This document shows positions 59,940 to 64,000 of a DNA stretch of 64,000 nt, one piece after another. The DNA lies in the NCBI GenBank assembly GCA_964036155.1, contig OZ038423.1, positions 53,955,249 to 54,019,248 of the forward strand, written 5' to 3'. The notes beneath the pieces are model-generated. The model did not search any database. It saw only the letters and a program-made list of their open reading frames with translations, and was not told the origin of the DNA. This stretch comes from Diploscapter coronatus (taxonomy: Eukaryota; Nematoda; Chromadorea; Rhabditida; Rhabditidae). Both the position numbers and the translations under genes were made by a program. Position 1 is the first letter of the stretch. The number at the start of each line of letters is the position of its first letter.

Positions 59940-62242
59940 ATGCCGCCCTCATCAGACCCAGTCAACGACCCCTTCTACCAGAAACTCTTCCGACTCTTCA
60001 GCCACTTCGCAGATGTCCTTCCTGAAGGTGAGCTTCTCCTCCCGAAGCTATTCCTCGTTGTAATAGGCGAGACTGGCTAATGGGACAATTGCATGAGATT
60101 AGATAAACTTGAAGTGAAAGATAAGCTCCTCACTTCTTATTGATCGCTTCTGAGAATCCGAGAAACTGATATCTCCGTATTATAAAAAAGCGGAACATTT
60201 GACATGAGAGTAAGTGTAGAGGGAAGATCATACATTTTTCATGCGAAACAAAGCTGATCTTCATGATCATATGCACTAAAACATATAAAACGCCTGGTTA
60301 TAAGAATATTTTTTTAAAATCTATTATATGTGCATTTATGGAAAGATCAGCTTTATTTTGCTGAAAATTTGCGATTAGTTAAATTGTTACTAATTATATA
60401 GATATAACGAGTTTACATAAATGATTTTAGGAACACTACGACCGTCCCAAGGAGAGTTTCTTCTGGATGAATTGTTACGAGAAGCTGGCCGGCCTACGAC
60501 TTCGAAGAAAGTCTCCTTTCCTGACGACGTTTCCTTCCGGTAAGCAGATCATGTTAATTTTGTGATACTAAGTTTAGCTTATCAAAAATAATCGATATTT
60601 CGACAAAAATTCCTCATCGTTTTTGTGCTGTCACAATCATTCACTCGTCCTGCAAAAACAATGCCGAGTGAGTGGTCACTAGAGTCCGATTACACTCGAG
60701 TTGTGTTCCTGAAGTTGGAAATTGTTTAAGTAACAGGAAGTGACCAACATCAATGAGTCAAAAACAGTTTATAGGCATTCAATTCAATAAAATTTAGAGA
60801 ACTATTGAATTTACTGGAAGTCTTGTTTCCCGACCGATTGGAGTTAGAGCCAGCCGCTGAACGAGTCTTTGAAAGGATTATCGGTCATCTTATTAGGAAG
60901 GTTAGCAAAACTTGGATTTTCACGCCAAATACTATATTTCAGGGTTTTATTCTATACAGACAAATGTATCGGAAGAGAGGCTGCTTGCCACAAAAGAAAG
61001 TGAGCTGGTCACCAGGCTGGTGTACAATAGAACCTGGAACATTGACGCTTTATCCTCTGGCCAAAAATAGTAAACACTTCCAAATTCCTCTGAATAAAGA
61101 AGTTGCGATCGAGGTGATTCATAAATTAGTCATCTAGTAAAAATTGCATAACTATTGCAGTATTGTGGATATTTGGATGGCCGATTCATCTGCACAGTCA
61201 GAAATGGAAACAATCGAATTGATTTGGCGCATTTCGATGATTTAGCCATTAAGGCTTTCATAAGAGGTTTGAAACAAGTAACAAATTGTGTGGAGATCAA
61301 TGACAAATTGATAGATATTCAATTAGCGAGTGAAAAGTCGACACGAGAAGAGCTGGCTGCATATGATCTGAAGAGGTCCATGAAAAGTAGGATTTTTTTT
61401 TTTAATTTTGAACTCCTCTTATAACATGATCGATATTTTTCAATACTATTAAACTCTTCATGCTTTTCTGTTTGATAAAATCACCTTGTCATTCCCCTCA
61501 CCATGACGAATTTTATCAGACAACTAGAAATAGGAGAAGTAGTATGCAAAGTACCGTAATTCTCGAGAAAATAGTATCGGGAAGAGAAAGAGATGAAAAG
61601 GGGACAAAAGGATAAGCGAAAATGCTAATGCCATGATATTGAAGATCGGCATGTGGATAGAGAAGTTGCACAAAGACAAGCGTTGGAGAAAGAGAAACAG
61701 AAACTGGAAAAAGAGTTGGAATCGGAAAGGCAGAACCTGAGGGATGAAGAAATCGTCAGAGGATTGGCGACAAGGTAAAATATAAAAGAAGAGCGTAAGA
61801 CATGAATTCTCGAGTTGATTACAGAATGCTTGAAGAAGAGAAGCAGAAGTCAGAACAGATGGAGAAAGTTCTATACGAGCTACAGATGAAGTTGGAAGGC
61901 AGAAGCAGCCGAAGAGAGTTCCGAGGAGAAGGGGACGACGGGAATGAAGAAGACACTGAGATTGAAGAGACTTTGGAGGGTAATTCGAAAATATTGTCTA
62001 TTGAAGAGATATGATATTGTTTAGAAATCCCTGAGAATGAGATGGATAAAGAACATCAAAGAGAGGAAGAACTTCGCAATTACGCTTATCACTTGGAAAG
62101 TTCGAGTTACGATGCAGATGATGAGGTAGAATGTGAAATATCGCAAATCTCTAAATCGTTATTATAGGTTTCCAACAATTTACCTATGAATTTGCAGATG
62201 TGGCGCCGCGATTATTTGATCCTTTCAACTCATTCAATCTAA
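59940..62242 (+). CDS. SWAP-70/DEF6-like protein (PH domain plus coiled coil)
   Basis: Exons 59940-60027, 60431-60539, 60798-60900, 60943-61113, 61161-61386, 61645-61774, 61825-61979, 62025-62125 and 62198-62242, all in phase. Helical N-terminal part (NDPFYQKLFRLFSHFADVL, then FRELLNLLEVLFPDRLELEP), then a PH domain: FERIIGHLIRKGFILYRQMY, SWSPGWCTIEPGTLTLYPL, and ending near FIRGLKQVTNCVEIN. Then a coiled coil (QALEKEKQKLEKELESERQ, then EEIVRGLATRMLEEEKQKSE), close to the SWAP-70 pattern DEETVRKLQARLLEEE, and an acidic tail. Known: SWAP-70 and DEF6 are phosphoinositide-binding, Rac-linked regulators of actin. The human protein has about 200 residues before its PH domain; here about 115 are found, so the ATG at 59940 may not be the true start. 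A poly(A) signal lies at about 62343. Confidence 0.75.
60244..60360. repeat. Imperfect foldback element in an intron of the SWAP-70-like gene
   Basis: The arms contain AAAGCTGATCTT (60250-60261) and its perfect complement (60343-60354), plus further pairing of ATGCAC and ATATAA with GTGCAT and TTATAT. The loop is AT-rich. MITE-like or simply a structured intron; no target duplication seen. Confidence 0.45.
61482..61533 (+). repeat. 52-bp intronic repeat, copy 2 (hairpin)
   Basis: Partner of 56734-56785. Here the full hairpin is present: TGATAAAAT (61473-61481), inner stem TTGTCAT and ATGACGA, and ATTTTATCA (61510-61518). Both flanks are intron. Confidence 0.65.
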
Positions 62243-63240
62243 CAGTGAATAACACATTGTGAAGAGCAAATCATATCTAATGAAGACTTGATTTATAAAT
62301 ACTCATGATAAGTATTCCAAAGCCTGTATTCTCAAACTGATCAATAAAGTATTGCATTATCATTGTTCTGAAAAATCAGCTGTGCAGAGTAAAATTTGAA
62401 GAACCTATGAAATGATTCAAGATTTGCATTATCCGTCATCAAATTTCTCATCCTGAATGATTTCATTACCCACCCAGTTCCTACTCGACGAGGTAAATCA
62501 TTTCCATTGTATCAATATCAGGTCGAATCGATATACTGCGCATATTGAAGATCTTCGGATGTTGTGGCAGGGAAGGGAGAGATTACTGGCATAAGCACAA
62601 GAATTCCTTCCAAGTACGTCTACTTCATACCTGCATTCGTATTTGGGTTCATAGGGAATATTGCAAGCCAAAAACAGTAAATTGCCCGAGTCTGAATTCT
62701 GTCACACCCTTGATTACAATATTCTCCATCATAAAAGAAACAACGACAACAAGTGAATAAGTGAATGAATAGTGAGCGTATAAAAATCAAGGACAAGCTA
62801 GTGACAGTGTGCGAATGTTTGCAGCAGAGTTCTTTTCTTTCTTTTTCTCCCCTCGCCTTACACGTTCCTTGCATTTCTCTCTCTAGTGCTATTCTCTTTA
62901 CCTCCTTTCTTGCTTCTTTTTTTGTCAATTGCTTTCGTTGCTGTCGGAATGTTTATGCTTCGTTCTCATCAGATGCGTCATTGTTTTGTGCTGATGAATG
63001 ACTGATTCGGCTATTCGTTCAGTTATTCAATCGATCGATATCATTGTCTTGCAGGTGTCTGGGTGACTGATTGGCGGTTGTTTGTGCAGATCTGCAGGTC
63101 TCGCTCCTCTACCTCTGCCTTCCATCCTCATCCATGCTGTCTGAGCCCTTCTCCCTGTAAGCATTCATTAATTCACTCAATTGGCATCAGAACCATTGCA
63201 GGACGGTCGTTCCTCTCCACTTGTAAGCCAGTCAGTCGGA
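62243..63240. other. Spacer between SWAP-70-like and Slingshot genes
   Basis: About 1 kb. It contains the poly(A) site of the upstream gene, then pyrimidine-rich DNA (62820-62950) and probable non-coding 5' exons of the Slingshot gene, with CAG acceptors at about 63056 and 63200. No separate gene recognised. Confidence 0.5.
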
Positions 63241-64000
63241 ATGTCGATCGTGCAAGTGCAGAGGACTCCATCGCCCTCTGTCGGCGACGAGAGCGAAAGT
63301 TTCGTGAGTTTTTTGCTGTTGCAATTTTATTTTCATTGCGTCAAGATACATTAGTTGGAAATTGTGGTTTATCGACGATAACAAGGTTGTGTCGCGAAAT
63401 TGAGGATTTTTATCGTACTAATTTGATCCTTGTTCGCTTTATCTCCAATTTTATATCCATCGACTAATTAGTTTTTCTTGATCCAAATTTGATTTCCTTC
63501 CTGCAGGACTTCGATGACTCGCGCTGTTCGTCTCGCAACCGCAGCATTTCCGAGTGCTACTTCGCAGTCAAAGGCGCTGCTGTCATCCTCCCGCACAGGT
63601 ATGTTTTCCCATTTCTTTATCACGAACATTTCCCTCATTTTCAGCCAATCTCCCCCAGTCGGCACTCGAGATTCGTTCTCAGCCTCAGAAATCCAGGAGC
63701 ATCTGCCTCTCATGATAAAGTTGCTCAGGCAGAACGACAGTCTCAACATGGCTGTATGTCTTCAGACCAATGTGAGTTGTGAAATCACTATCTGAAATTT
63801 GTTTGTTGAAACACGCAAACGCTTTTCTGAAACTTCGATAATAATTGTTTTTAATTAAGTTGTGGAAAAATTGTCATTAGATTTTTCCCCAACCTCGTAT
63901 ATATTTTCAATATCACGAAGAGATCGATTCGCTCAATGTAGTATTTTCATTGCAGGTGCCCGAACACATTCGTTATTTGGTGATTGTGACGACGAATCAG
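63241..64000 (+). CDS. SSH: Protein phosphatase Slingshot (5' part, runs off the window)
   Basis: Slingshot phosphatases dephosphorylate and so activate cofilin, driving actin filament turnover. Exons 63241-63303, 63507-63598, 63645-63771 and 63956 to the edge, in phase. The N terminus MSIVQVQRTPSPSVGDESES closely follows the family start (human SSH1 MALVTLQRSPTPS). Next come SISECYFAVKGAAVILP (human SLSESFFMVKGAALFL) and the conserved EIQEHLPLMIKLLRQNDSLN, then AVCLQTNVPEHIRYLVIVTT. This is the non-catalytic N-terminal region; the DEK-C domain and the dual-specificity phosphatase domain must lie to the right of the window. The start is secure because the first 13 residues themselves are conserved. 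Confidence 0.9.

Noticed and set aside
59338..60063. 241-residue plus-strand open frame overlapping the SWAP-70-like first exon
   Set aside because: Composition is Ser/Phe/Pro low complexity from pyrimidine-rich DNA. The frame in 59940-60027 that continues into the PH exons is a different one.
1..64000. Search by eye for tRNA, rRNA, CRISPR arrays and bacterial-type operons
   Set aside because: No cloverleaf with A and B boxes, no rRNA-like conserved blocks and no spaced short repeats were found. Introns and eukaryotic gene families show that this is not prokaryotic DNA.

Overview
This is a piece of a eukaryotic, spliced genome: AT-rich introns, short GT-AG introns with TTTCAG-type acceptors, and coding exons with balanced third positions. 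A nematode is the best fit. The left half carries a gene whose layout (signal peptide, sushi, EGF, alternating Ig and FnIII domains, then a very long acidic repeat region) matches the nematode giant matrix protein DIG-1 (mesocentin). Several genes also have an AG splice acceptor 1-2 bases before the ATG, as expected of spliced-leader trans-splicing. Another ecdysozoan cannot be excluded from sequence alone.

Minus strand, 36209 down to the left edge: one giant secreted matrix protein, truncated at the left edge. Its 5' exons (36.2-32.8 kb) encode a signal peptide, a basic cleavable region, a sushi domain and EGF modules. Then follow about 7 Ig and 11 FnIII domains (32.6-18.7 kb), another EGF-like exon, and a repeat region (17.9-0.8 kb). 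The repeat region has four nested levels: motifs of about 13 residues, sub-repeats of about 64-85 residues, a 507-509 residue module of seven sub-repeats, and a block of three modules (exons C+D, B, A) about 9 kb long that is present twice. Matching exons in the two blocks have exactly equal lengths (1335, 192, 1521 and 1521 nt), and all junctions are phase 1. Exons, and some stretches of intron, are near-identical between blocks, while other introns are unalignable and hold small foldback elements. This looks like ongoing gene conversion or unequal exchange inside one gene.

Centre: a gene-poor, purine-strand-biased interval (36.2-44.1 kb), a decayed Ty3/Gypsy retrotransposon 3' end (44.2-45.1 kb), and AT-rich DNA up to 47.3 kb.

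Right half: a small four-exon gene for a secreted or membrane protein of unknown family (+, 47605-48788); a nine-exon F-box protein gene (-, 51036-49614); MCCC2, the beta subunit of methylcrotonyl-CoA carboxylase (+, 53038-56030); the mitochondrial ribosomal protein L44 gene (+, 56412-59067, first exon not found); a SWAP-70/DEF6-like PH plus coiled-coil gene (+, 59940-62242); and the 5' end of a Slingshot cofilin-phosphatase gene (+, 63241 to the right edge). These right-hand genes share no pathway: MCCC2 and MRPL44 are mitochondrial, while SWAP-70-like and Slingshot both act on the actin cytoskeleton. I found no rRNA, convincing tRNA or CRISPR.
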